Below are positions 45,686 to 56,890 of a stretch of 64,000 nt of DNA, piece by piece. The stretch is from Celoporthe dispersa. Lineage: Eukaryota > Ascomycota > Sordariomycetes > Diaporthales > Cryphonectriaceae. The stretch is taken from contig WAID01000005.1 of the NCBI GenBank assembly GCA_016584495.1, positions 992,501 to 1,056,500 of the forward strand, given 5' to 3'. The notes under the pieces were generated by a model that was given only the letters and a program-made list of their open reading frames with translations, did no database searches and was not told the origin of the DNA. The position numbers and the translations under genes are program-made. Each line of letters begins with the position of its first letter. Within the stretch, counting starts at the first letter, position 1.

Positions 45686-46874
45686 AGAGCCCATGGCTTG
45701 ACGGGTCGCTAAAGGATCCGCGTGCTCCTTTCCAGCACGCTACCGATTGATTTCGCGACGCCGGACCGACTGCTTTATAGGGCCCGAGGCAAGAGGGGGA
45801 TAATATACGAGAGTACACGTTTGGGTGAACTGACACCAGCTCGACTGGATGGCTAGCCCACAGGGTAACCGAGGATTGGCGACTTGGAGTAAGCTCAGTT
45901 CCAGGGCTGGTAGAAGATGTCGGGTCAGTGCCAGTCCCGTCCGAGACGCACTTGACGGATCGTCTCCCTCGGTCCTCGGAAGAGACTGACAACAACGGGA
46001 TATGACTTCCTCAGATCCGCATGTGGACCATGCTTTTCGGATGACCGCGTTGTCGCCCCTGCTCTGGATAGCCCGTTGGCCCAACAGAAAACGACGAACA
46101 ACAGGCTTTATCTAGAAGGGTCGATGCGACTGTCAAGGTCAGCTTCTCAGTCGATACGTACACCAAGGAGTATGCATGGCTGTCCCGTCCCCGATCGTGT
46201 TGTCCGCGACGAAGGTCTAGACAGGCAGGCGCAGCAGTATGCCTATCACGCCTCTGGGAAGTGGGATGCCGGTGTGCGCTAGACAGCGAATATACGGTCT
46301 ATGAATGAAGGTCAAGCGACGGCAATCGGGCCACAACCTGATGGTTGACATTGGCGGATGGGTTCCTTTTCAGGGCATACGGGCCGGCCTTTGTTCGATG
46401 CCTAGTAGCTAGATGCTGACTTGTCGGTGTCATCTGAGGCTGCAACTGCAACGCAAGAGAGACAAAGCCGGGTAGATCTGGCGGCTACAAGGCCCCTGCG
46501 GGATGTTTCTTTCAGGGGTACGTGGAAGATTCCAGTATGGTCTGGTATAACGCTTGGGATGCACACACAAAGAAAGCTTATATACTCGACACTAGCAACA
46601 ATATCGCCTGTTTTTACCACTAGAGGCTGACGACTTTTGACGAACAATATCCGATCTAGACCCTATTACTATTATTAGTATTAAAGTGGAAATAGATAAA
46701 AGGTTCTCACCACCTAGGATGGGATCACATTGCCTACAATTTTTTCCATCATCTCACAATATCAGGACTAATGTCATAGGGCTTTGTCTTGAGTGCGGAT
46801 ACGGCCGAGTGAGCTCACCGCATTTCAGATTTCCTGCGCTCGTGGCCTACTACTATACACAAATCTCTCTACGA
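45686..46874. other. intergenic between convergent genes
   Basis: About 1.2 kb between the Clr5 gene and the MDR gene, which are convergent. AT-rich toward 46660-46690. No coding signal recognised. Confidence 0.45.
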
Positions 46875-47977
46875 TTACTCAAGCTTGATGGCAACCTTGC
46901 CAAAGTGCTTCTTGTCCCACATGTACTGGTAGGCCTCCTTTGCCTGGTCCAGACTGAAGATCTTGGGGTCCAGGACAGGGTGAATATCATTCGCTTCAAC
47001 AGACCGGCACATGTCCTCGAGCATCGAGCGAGGCCCAACATACACGCCGCGGAACGTGCATATGCGCATCAGCGCGTCGATGGCCGTGACGTTGGGCTTC
47101 ACACCGCCCAGGAGCCCAATGATGCTGATCACGCCCTCGAACTTGATAGCCTCCACGCTCTGCTCCAGCGTGCCGGCGCCTCCGACCTCGATGATGTGGT
47201 CGACGCCCGCCCCGCCAGGCGTAAGCTTCTTGGCGGTCACGCCCCAGCTCGTATCCTCGCGGTAGTTGATCACGTGGTCCGCGCCGAGCTTCTTCAGCTG
47301 CTCGCACTTGTCCGCCGAGGAGGTCGTCGCGATGACCTTTGCGCCGGCCGCCTTGGCGAACTGCAGGCCGAAGAGGGAAACACCCCCGGTTCCCTGGACG
47401 AGGACCCACTGGCCCGGCAGGAGGGGCTTGAGGCCGTACAGCGCGTTCCAGGCTGTCAGGCCTGCGCAGGTGAGGGTCGACGCCTCGAGGGCGTTGAGGT
47501 TCTGGGGCGCGTGGACCAGGCCGCTCTCGTTGAAGGTGGCGTACTGACGAAGCGTGCCGTCGATGGCACCGCCCAGGCCGGTTGTGCCCGCTGCGGCGTG
47601 GAAGGCGCCGAACTGATGGCCCTGGTTGAAGAGCGTCACCACCTTGTCACCGGGCTTAAAGCGCGTCACGCCCGGGCCGACCTCGACGACCTCGCCTGCG
47701 CCGTCAGAACAGGCGGCAACAGGGAACTTAGTCGGGAAAGGGTACAGGCCCTTGTGCGTCGTCAGTACTTATTACCGCGCCACAGAGGTTTGGTCTTGGC
47801 TTTACAACTCACCTTGGGAATGATCAGGTCGCGGTAGTTAAGCGAGGCTCCGTTGATCTTCACGAGAACATCGTTGTCACCCACTTTCGGGACAGGGACA
47901 TCGCCGTACTCCAGGCCATCGAAACCCTTCTCGGTACCGGTGATTGTCCACTGCTTGGTGGTTGAAGGTGCCATCAT
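46875..47977 (-). CDS. medium-chain dehydrogenase/reductase (quinone-reductase-like)
   Basis: NAD(P)H-dependent oxidoreductase of 346 residues in the zinc-type alcohol-dehydrogenase superfamily. Exons: 47977-47813 and 47750-46875 (GTGAGT...ACAAG, phase 0). The N-domain has SLNYRDL and a GEVVEVGPGVTRFKPGDKVV segment; the Rossmann loop is VQGTGGVSLFGLQFAKAAG, followed by ATTSSADK and GADHVINY. The four-Cys structural zinc lobe of true alcohol dehydrogenases is absent, so a zinc-independent reductase is likely. Cytosolic, without a signal peptide. Two ATG codons stand side by side at the start; either may be used. Intact, and convergent with the Clr5 gene. Confidence 0.9.
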
Positions 47978-49079
47978 GAAGAAGAGGGTGCGCGAGGAGA
48001 GTCTCTTCGGCTGGTCTGTGGTATTGGTGTTTTGGAAAGTGTTGGCTGATCAAGAGTCTCGCTGCTGGCGAGATTGTTAATAAAGTGTCCGGACGAAAGC
48101 CATATGTTTACCGCTAGTTTACCAGTTTACTTAGTAATGATTAATTATTAATGCGAGCGGGTGAACTTTTCTTGGGCTCGCCGAGGTCCACCTTGGTGGG
48201 TCTCAGGATCCGAGTACATACATGACGTGGCTCTGTACAAAATCCTGAGGCCAAGCATGCTGTGGAACGAGACATGAGCTAGCCTGGAAGACGTCATGGG
48301 GGTTTTTTTTTTTTACGTTTTGTATCTTGGTGCTGGAGCCGGTCCGTACGAATCAGGCCCGGAGATGCTCAACATTCGGCAGATGGTGGTCATCCTTGCT
48401 TGTATTTATTGTATTACCTCGATACGACTTAACTGTCACGTGTCTAGACAATTGGAATTTGTTGCTTCCCCAGTCAATTCCTGCCAAGCCTAAATTTGCC
48501 CCTCGCTACTATATACACGGTACAAATCGCACAAGAATGCCTTGTCCATTACTTGTGGTAATTATCTGCTGGTGAACAGTGTTGCGTCGCTGTGTGATCT
48601 GACTTTCTCTAGAACTGACGAGGTGAACATGCAGCCGTGTCTGACAACTGATCAAAGGACCAAATTGGAGCCGTACTGTGGACAGGAATTGTATCACACC
48701 AGCCTGGACTGGGTAGATGGTACTTAGATAGAAGATCATCCTAAGAGGATATCCCTCCTGTCCAGTAAATGGATGTGATTATCAAAAGCCTTATGAACCC
48801 CGATAGAGTACTTAATACCTGGTAGGTATGACTTGATTATTATTCACTGAGATTTAGACTATGTACATATGCTTGATTACCTAAGAGAGTAAGCAATCCT
48901 TCATACTTGGCATAGTGCGTCTCAAGACTCTTCCTGATCTCAGCTGATACTACTACAACCTCATCGAAACCTACTACTTATCTCGTGATTTTTTTTTTCT
49001 TTCTTCAATTTCAGAGACTCACACCCTGTGCTCTACTACTGCGAGCCGGTCGTGGCGTCTCATCAAGACTACCCAGAGC
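47978..49079. other. divergent intergenic region
   Basis: About 1.1 kb between the divergent MDR and alpha/beta-hydrolase genes. T runs occur at about 48303-48313 and 48989-48997. No gene recognised. Confidence 0.45.
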
Positions 49080-50060
49080 ATGGCGTCTACTACTACTTCC
49101 TGGGACTCAGTCGAAACGCCACACGAAGGCCTCGTCAAGGGCGCGAATGGCTCTGGGCTGTTCCTGTACTCCCGGGGCGCACCAAGACAGCCAGGACGCC
49201 CAGTTGTCATCTTCGAGACCGGCCTCGGCGCAAGCTGCGCCAGCTGGGCCGCCGCGCAGAGGACCCTCGACCCGCAGATCCGCAGCCTCCGCTACGACCG
49301 CGCAGGATTCGGCAGAAGCCCTGCGTCTGCGGCGGAGCGGACGGCGGCCAACATGGCAGCTGAGCTCCTGGACGTGCTGTGCTCCGCCGGCGTGGGCCCC
49401 CCTTATCTCCTGGTCATGCATTCCTTTGGCGGGATCGTCGGGCGTGAGTTTTTGGCTGCCGTTGGGCCTGCTGCCATATCCGGGATGATCTTCGTCGACA
49501 CGGCGCAGGAGAACACGCCGGCGAGGCTGCAGTACCCTCACCAGGCCATCTCGTTTCTTCTCAACGGGCGCGGGTACTTTGACGCGATTGGGATGCTGGA
49601 GGACAACGCCTTGACGGAGGAGGAGAACCAGCGCATCAGAGACGACGAGAACGTCCCGACGGCCAGGGCGGCCGCGGACGGGGAAGGGATCAACGCGCGC
49701 GACAGCGCCGCGGCGCTGGGGGAGCGCAGGCAGCTCGACAGTCAGCTCCTGGGGATGAAGCCTGTCACGGTCATCCGGGGAAATGCAGGATGGGACTTCC
49801 AGCGGATTCTTGACCTGGCGGCCGGGGACGAGCAGGACCAGGACACGGTCGAGTACACACAGGAGGTGAATGAGTTCCTGCGTGAGCGGCTGGGGCGTTT
49901 CGATCTCCAGAACCAGCTGGAGCAGCTCCGGCTGTCGGGCAACGGCCGTTTCGTCCAGGCCCACAAGAGCGCGCACGCGGTCATGATGACCGAGCCCAAA
50001 CTGGTGACCGATGCGATCATGGATGTCTGGCAGCGCAGTGCCTCTGGAAAGGTGTTTTGA
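49080..50060 (+). CDS. alpha/beta hydrolase
   Basis: Single-exon hydrolase of 326 residues with the alpha/beta fold. VVIFETGLGAS (about residues 42-52) provides the oxyanion-hole region, followed by RYDRAGFGRS, the nucleophile elbow VMHSFGG and, near the C-terminus, a catalytic-His candidate in HKSAHAVM. The acid is probably the Asp in the segment after MIFVDTAQ or a later Glu, not certain. It has no signal peptide and is probably cytosolic. Substrate could be an ester, lactone or epoxide. It is convergent with the amidase gene (64-bp gap), so the two may share a terminator region. Confidence 0.9.
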   Translation: MASTTTSWDSVETPHEGLVKGANGSGLFLYSRGAPRQPGRPVVIFETGLGASCASWAAAQRTLDPQIRSLRYDRAGFGRSPASAAERTAANMAAELLDVLCSAGVGPPYLLVMHSFGGIVGREFLAAVGPAAISGMIFVDTAQENTPARLQYPHQAISFLLNGRGYFDAIGMLEDNALTEEENQRIRDDENVPTARAAADGEGINARDSAAALGERRQLDSQLLGMKPVTVIRGNAGWDFQRILDLAAGDEQDQDTVEYTQEVNEFLRERLGRFDLQNQLEQLRLSGNGRFVQAHKSAHAVMMTEPKLVTDAIMDVWQRSASGKVF

Positions 50061-50124
50061 GGATACTTCAGATGAGTAGACAAGGCGCTGGCTGCGTAAT
50101 CACTCTCTTGACCCGCTACCCTGC

Positions 50125-51975
50125 TCAGATATCAAGGCCCAGCCCACCGACCTCCCAAGCCGCTGCAGCAAGGAACAACTTCTCCTCACCCCATCTCCGC
50201 CCTATCATCTGCATCCCGACAGGCAGCTTTCCCTGGCCATCCTTCGTCCTCCCCCACCCCACAGGAATTACCAAGGCCGGATGACCCGTCAGGTTAAAGG
50301 GGCACGTGTTCCACGTGTTGCCCAGCGCAAGCTCCTGCTTCTCCCACACACCCAGATCCCCACTCGGATGCCTCATCCCCACCGTCGGGTTCACAGGCGT
50401 GATCAGCACGTCATAGCTCTCCAGCGCCGCATCATAAGCCGCCCGCAGCTCGTGCGCATGCGTCACCGCCTTGGCCCTCTTGGCAGGAGGAAAGCGGTCT
50501 CTGTGCTGGCTGAGAAAGGTCCCGCTGAGCAGCTTGTTGACGACTGCAGGCGCGGTCTTGTTCATGGTCTGATACCACGCCCCGCTGGGCTCTGGCGGGT
50601 CGAGGTGGGCGAGGGGCCAGCTGAGGAGATCCGGTGGCTTGCTGTAGATGAACACATCCGCCATACCTGCCCTCGTCACGGCGGTGAAGATGTCTGCGCC
50701 GAGCGTATGGAGCGGGATGCTGACCTCCTCGACGATACCTCCGAGGGACCGGAACCGCTCGCCCGCCTTGCGGACTACAGTCGCCACCTCGGCAGTGAGC
50801 TGTGGTGCCGACCAGGCCTCCCTCATCATGCCGATGCGCAGACCACGTGCTGCTGTCGTGGACGTCCAGCCGCCAGCTGCCCTGCGGCTGTCGATGGCCC
50901 TGTCGAGAAGCTCGTGGTAAGGGGCCACGTCCTGTCGAAGGGGTGTCTCGGGTGTCATACGTGGGTCGAGGCCGTCGTAGCCGGCCAGCACTGCGAGGAG
51001 GAGTGCAGTGTCGCGTACCGAGCCGGCCATGGGCCCACAGTGGTCTATGGCGGGATACAGTGCCGTGAGCCCAGTGTATGGAACCAGGCCGTGTGTCGGT
51101 TTCAGGCCGTAGATGCCAGAGTAGCCGGCCGGCTGGCGGATGCTGCCTCCTTGGTCTGCACCAAGGGCGAGGTCGACGCCTTCGCCCAGGTTGTTGTCAT
51201 TGTCGTCCTCGTTATTGTCGTCACTCGTGCGCTTGTGTTTCTTCTGCCATTCGCGCACGCTCTTGATCCCTACGAGGGCCGCGCTCCCGGAGCTGCTGCC
51301 ACCGCACTCGTACCCACGGAGCCAGGGATTGTCCACAGGCCCCGTTGCGCTGGTGAAGCTCAGAGCTGACATGCAGTAATTTTCGCATGTCGCTGTCCCG
51401 ATGACCGTGGCGCCGGCCTCCAGCACCCGTGTCACGACCGGAGCGTCAAAGGTCGAGACTGGATAGGGGTGGTTTCTGCTCAGGTGGTACGGATGTGTTC
51501 CTCCTGTCAGTGGGAGACCCGCGACCGAGACGTTGTCCTTGATGGCTACTGTTTTCCCGGACAACGGGCCAGTGCCGGTTGGTTTGATCACCGTCTAGAC
51601 GTCTTATTAATCTCAGTCTGGCCGGGTGTGATAATTGTGTCCTAATGAGTGCAATCTGCTCACCCTGAAGCTCCAAGCATTAAGGGGATTCTCGGACGCT
51701 ATCGGCTCTGTGTAGGATCGTCGAGAGGCCTTATCGGGCTGGAGCGTTGGATGGTGATACGCCGGCAAGGCGTCCACTGTCTCTATGGCTGAGACAGCTG
51801 ACTGGAGGAGTCGAAGGTAATCCGACGCATCTTCTGGCTGCATGGAGAACCCCAGCGAATCTGCCACCTGCTGAAGAACGTCCCTCGTGGCATTGTTGTA
51901 GCTTGACGGCCCCATCTGTGCTTGCTCGACGGACTGAGCATGCCCTTTCGTGTCCTGGATCTGCTGGGCCATCAT
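50125..51975 (-). CDS. amidase signature-family enzyme
   Basis: Ser-cisSer-Lys amidohydrolase of about 593 residues that cleaves C-N amide bonds. Exons: 51975-51664 and 51594-50125 (GTGAGC...CTAG, phase 0). The catalytic Lys lies in VAIKDNVS; the Gly/Ser-rich signature is CGGSSSGSAALVG with GADQGGSIRQPAGYSG providing cis-Ser and nucleophile; then YGLKPTHGLVP. An Asp/Asn-rich insertion (SDDNNEDDNDNN) interrupts the signature between these motifs and is probably a surface loop. The C-terminus has LTGHPALVIPVGW and GMQMIGRRWGE, as usual. Substrate is unknown; GatA-like transamidation is unlikely as no GatB/C partner is near. It ends 64 bp from the hydrolase's stop. Confidence 0.9.
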
Positions 51976-52711
51976 GAGCGGTGGCACAAAGATCCTCTCA
52001 AGTTTCCAAAATCAAAGGGTCAACAGTGGAAGGATAGAAGCAGCCCTCTGTCTGCCGAGCCGTTATCACAAAACACATTCAATGAGCAGCTATGTTCCGG
52101 GCGTGATCTGCAACCATACTGATAGCTTGATAAGGATTGTTGATGAAACATTGGACATCTGGAGTAGTGCATCTTTTTCGGCAACCGCTGCGGAACCCCG
52201 CCGCAAACACCGATAACCACTCTTTTGGATGTCACCATCTCTGTCCAATGACACCCAGGCTGGCAATTATGCAGAGAGTACCTTGAGGCATCCTCCCAGT
52301 CGATACTATAAGGATTCTTAAGCATCTAACGAGAAGGCGCTAGTGCATGTCTATTATTATACTAGTCGCCATATAAAAGATGTCGGATGATATTGTAAAT
52401 TCCAGCCGAGATCTATAAAGATTAATTAAACTTTCTTCAAGCGAGTGCTAAAGAATGTGAATGGTTTTGCGCGCTATATCACATTACTTTTATTTTATTT
52501 ATTTTTTTTCGAACCAAGATTATGACAAGATACATGTATAAAACCAATGGGAATGTCCTATAGCGCACCTGTGAGAAGGTGGCTACCTACAAGATTGTGT
52601 ATATCAACGAAACTGGGGCCGCCTTCCTGGGCACGATGCCGCGCTTCTTCCAACAATAAAGAATCTATAAGCCGAACAAGGAGGGAAAGACAAAGAAAAC
52701 AAAGCTGTGCT
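51976..52711. other. intergenic, promoter of the amidase gene
   Basis: About 735 bases, AT-rich with T runs at about 52486-52510. It lies between the amidase start codon and the stop of the rhodopsin-domain gene, both on the minus strand. No gene recognised. Confidence 0.5.
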
Positions 52712-54151
52712 TTAATCCCGAACGCTCTTGTTCTCCGAGACATCGACCGAGACCTGCACGGTGCGATGGATGATGTGCTTCTGGCTGCTATCATCGCTCA
52801 GCTCGATCCAAGCACCCTGGCCTCCCCTGCGAGGCCGAGACGGTCGTCGTGGTCCCCCTTCCCTTGGGCGTTATGTATCCCATCTTCATGCTTTCGCCTC
52901 TAAGCCTCTTGTTGGAGCTTGATGCGTTCATCGCGTAGGAGCCAGGGGTGTTTCGGTAGGAGTCGCCCCTGGATGACTTGTCGATCCATGACTTGAGCAG
53001 TGTTCGCAGCGAAGGCAGAGAGCCTGCCAAGATACCCACGCCACACTCGACGATGGACCAGAGAACAATGTTGCAGACGTTGTCTGTTGGGGGAGAAGAA
53101 CAAGAAGAAAAAAACCAGATGTCAGCAAAGAGTCAAATCAGAGTGACTAGGTAAATACTTAGGTAGGTCAAGTATGTGACTGTGTGTGGGGGAGGAGGGC
53201 AAAGCCACTTACAGTCATAGTTTGTTGCAATGTTGTAAAATTTCAGATAAGGCAACCGAATCACCGTTGCGGCGCTCGCCACGATGCCCAGGGCGAGGAC
53301 AGCACAGACGGACATCTTGAGCCGCCTCCTCATCTGCAGATTCCACACGACAAAGCATGGGACCAGGGCGCAGGTCCAGTCGGTTACAATGGCCAGAACA
53401 GAAATCAAGTATGAGATTCCCGTGATGATCTGCACCGAAGCACACCATCCTCCCTTAATCGAGGTATCCCAGTAGAAGGCGAGAGGTTGGCAGAGAGACA
53501 CAACGGCAACGAAGCCAATCACTGTTGTTGAGCGTTGGTCAGCAAAAACAAGGGTCATTTGGACCAAGTCAGGGCGAGAAGCGGCTTTGGAAAGATCGCT
53601 AGAGGCTAGACGAGATTAACGAGTTCGGGGCTTAGTGTTCTGCTTACTTGCACTGACTACGGATGCTACCAGGCACACCCAGATGACTATCCGAAGAGGT
53701 TTGTCGGTAATAATTCTCAGCATCGTCAAGCAGATGGAAGACTTGATGAACGGTAGGCTCCAGGCGTAGGTTATCTGGAAGAACACGATGTTCTACGTGA
53801 CAGATAGATTAGCAGTACGTCTTGATGAAATTTCTCTTGCTCAATTTCTGCGACCACTCCTGTGTGCTTGCTCACCTGAGTAGTGGAGGACTTGTTCCAC
53901 GTATTGAGGCGTGCGTCGACAGTTCCCAGACCAGTGTACACACCCATACAGGTGAAGACGCAGCATGGAATGAAGACACCCACGGCTACAAGCATAAGGC
54001 CGTCGTCAAGTGCATATTTGCCGCTCTGAATTCGGGTCCAAGTTCGGATAGCAACCACTACGATGCTCAGAGCAGCCAGGACGACAGTCACGACCAGAGT
54101 GGCCATGCCCAGCCCGTCGGGCTGCCATATCCAGTTCTCCTCTGTTGACAT
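52712..54151 (-). CDS. Pth11-like rhodopsin-domain membrane protein, second copy
   Basis: Seven-helix membrane protein of about 366 residues with the fungal rhodopsin-like domain. Exons: 54151-53876, 53792-53648, 53521-53213, 53083-52712. Landmarks: YALDDGLML after helix 1, CMGVYTGLG, NIVFFQITYAWSLPFIKSSIC after the first splice (a family hallmark), FYWDTSIKGGWC, NLQMRRRLKMSVC, TNYDC/YNVCNIVLWSIVE and GSLPSLRTLL. The tail becomes SDDSSQKHII in the next frame after the C4 run at 52824-52827; removing one base restores it and extends the stop to 52712. Without it the tail ends at about 52791. It differs clearly in sequence from the 19.2-kb copy. Role unknown; perhaps a receptor for surface or chemical cues. 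Confidence 0.85.
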
Positions 54152-56890
54152 TAGGGATAGTCGCTAGTCTCTCGGAGACTACCGCTAGCTGAAAGACCGG
54201 CTTTTGTCCCGATGGACGACGTTGGCGGAGGAGAAGGGCTTCGAGTGGAGGAGGTGTGACACCGTGGCAGAGACACACAGCACCGGAGAGACCCAGAGTG
54301 GAGGATCAACGAAAACATACGATAAACAGAGAATAAGAAAAGAATTCACGAGGTTCGGAAGCGATTGAAAAGTACTCTGGGCCAAGAGGCTATCCTGGGG
54401 AACGTACTATGTACACGAATCAGACCAAAAAAAAAAATTACTTTACGGGATGAGCGACTCCATGGTCCCCGGCACGAGTAATCCTCCACAGAGCAAATTT
54501 CACCTCTAGTTTTTGGGCAGTCTCGATACCTTGCCAGTGTCGAGCACTTCTAAATCTAGATAGAGACGTAGACTCTAGGTGGGGCTGAATTCTCAGGGGC
54601 AGCTTGCAGGAAATTTAAGGCGGCTAGGCCTACCAGCAGCTTGAGACTCTGAGTGGAGGAACATACTACTCATCGTATAGAGTATATCTCAGGTGCAACG
54701 CTGCTATCAAGCTTAGCGCGTTGCACTTGGGAGATGTATACTGCTGTATGCACCATTTCAACTCTTGACTTGTAGTTGTAGTAAACTAAACCAGTGACCG
54801 TTGTCCAAACCTGACTGTTCGAGCCAAGATGATTGTACTCACTCCCAAAATACTTTCTCACGCAACTCGAGCGAGTACACAGGAACAAGGGTCTTGATTC
54901 ATGCTCTCAGAGCCCGTGCACTACACGTCTCACCGGTTGCCCTGATGGCGTTGAATCGCTCATAGTCCCCTCGTCTCACCTATTGCTGATCAGCACCGCC
55001 ATACCTGGCTGGCCACTTGGCTGCCTGGCACCCAAGTATCAGGCTGATGACCCATGCGTGGTTTCCTATTATGTGCCATTTTTATGCACCCACTCGAGCT
55101 ACTACTTTGGACTAGGTGGCATCCTTGGAACCTCTCATACCCTTCTCCCCTATACTTGCGCCCTCGTCATCTAATTACCTGGAAAGGAGGATGGTCGACG
55201 CTCCTTGGGCATGGATCCTCGGTCGTTGACGAAACAAGAAGTGAGGAAAAGAGAAAGACAAGAACGAAAGAAGAAGAAGAAGAAAGGCAGTGCCGCTCTT
55301 CCGAAATCCCAGGCCCCTTTGTGGGTGGCGAACAACATGTGAAGAGGTTGCTTGCCAAGCCCGGAATTGTTTCGTATTCCATGTGTAGGAAAGAATTGTA
55401 AAGTCATGTGGCTCGCGATACATGTGAAATTCTCGCGGGATAAAATCTTTCTTCCTATCCTGTGCTGAAAGAAGTACATTGCGCGTTAGAACTGTGCGCT
55501 GAATGATCCCATTCAGTGCTGCTGCTTGAGATGTGAGAGGGGAGAGCACTGAACAACGGTCAACTATGGAGAACTTGGTGGGATCAAAACGGAGAAAATG
55601 CTCTAAACCAATAATTGCATCAAGAATCGAGGTGACTCCACTAGGAACTAGTCAACTCTCATGCGTGTCCACCGGGTATTCGTTCCCAGAGCCGAGCGAC
55701 CCATGAATACCCATGGGAGACGTTAAAAGTCCTCGGTAGCCTTGCCCCGGAGCGGGTATTTCTACGGAAATGATCCACCGCTACCCGGCCCGTGTTTTAG
55801 AACGTTGATCCGTTCTGGTTTGAAGTAATTAATACTGGTCCATATTAATTTGTGCTCTCCACAGCGGTGACAACTGAGAAGGTTTGTATTACACGACACT
55901 ATGCAATCTTAGCTGTACGGAACATCGTGAGGACACCGACTCGTATGTCTCTTATTTTCTTTCTCCCAAAAAATATTGCGCGAGACATGAGCACGCTCTG
56001 AAATGCTAAATGCAAGAGGTAGTAGCTGAGGGGAGTCCTTTACAGGACACCTATCGTAAGCCCCGAAGACCCATACAGGAGGATCCTCCTGCAGCGTTCT
56101 AGAATATCTTTAAGCTTTTACTATAGAAGATGAACGCCCCTTTGTGGCTAAAATCTCAGGGGGAAAGCTACTTACGTCCGAGTTCTCGGGTCTCAAGAGG
56201 ATGATCACAAGCGGTGGGCCAGTTACGCAGGGGCAGTTAACGTTACGCGAGTGCAGCTTCGGCACTTGGTTGCCTGCGCGTGACTTTCGCTTAGGGCCAG
56301 AATTAGGCCATGACCTTGACGCCAAGGACGAATGAAATGCAAATCAGTCTCCGGTGAGTGCGACGGCTGGGGAAGAGGGTGGTGGGCATGGCTGATTAGT
56401 TACGTGGAAGGTCTTGGAGCGGTGAGCACCAATCGGGCACAGCGTCCACTTGGAGGGGAACGACAAGTAGGGGTCGTAGTCACGACTCGCTGCTTTCTCC
56501 TGTGGAATGGTGTAGTGATGGTGCCAAATACTACCCTAGGACAACCACAACATCTCTCGGCCCGGCATTGTGATTTGCTCACTCTTGCAGCAGATGCAAA
56601 AGATAAGGCCCACCATGATCCAGTTATTTTCTCCGTATCGCGTGACAGGGAGCCAAGGATGGTGATAGGTCGTTGTTGAGACTCTTATACCAAGATGCAG
56701 CATTTAAAACGAAGGCCAGGCTCTCGAGGTCAGAGAATAAGCTCTCGGAAATCTCCACGAGCAGGCTTACGAGTTATTCAGGGTATTGGACATTGTCATC
56801 GTAAATATACGAAAAGGTCAAAAAAAAAAAAAAGGAGAGAAAAAAAGGTCACTCGGTGCCCAATTCTTCGCTTCAGTCAACTGTTTCAAG
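54152..56890. other. 2.7-kb gene-free region
   Basis: No convincing gene. A GAA-rich purine run at about 55264-55285 and an A run at 56820-56834 were noted. Short frames near 54833-55174 and 56332-56679 have no domain. The final ~70 bases are the probable leader of the dioxygenase gene. Confidence 0.45.
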
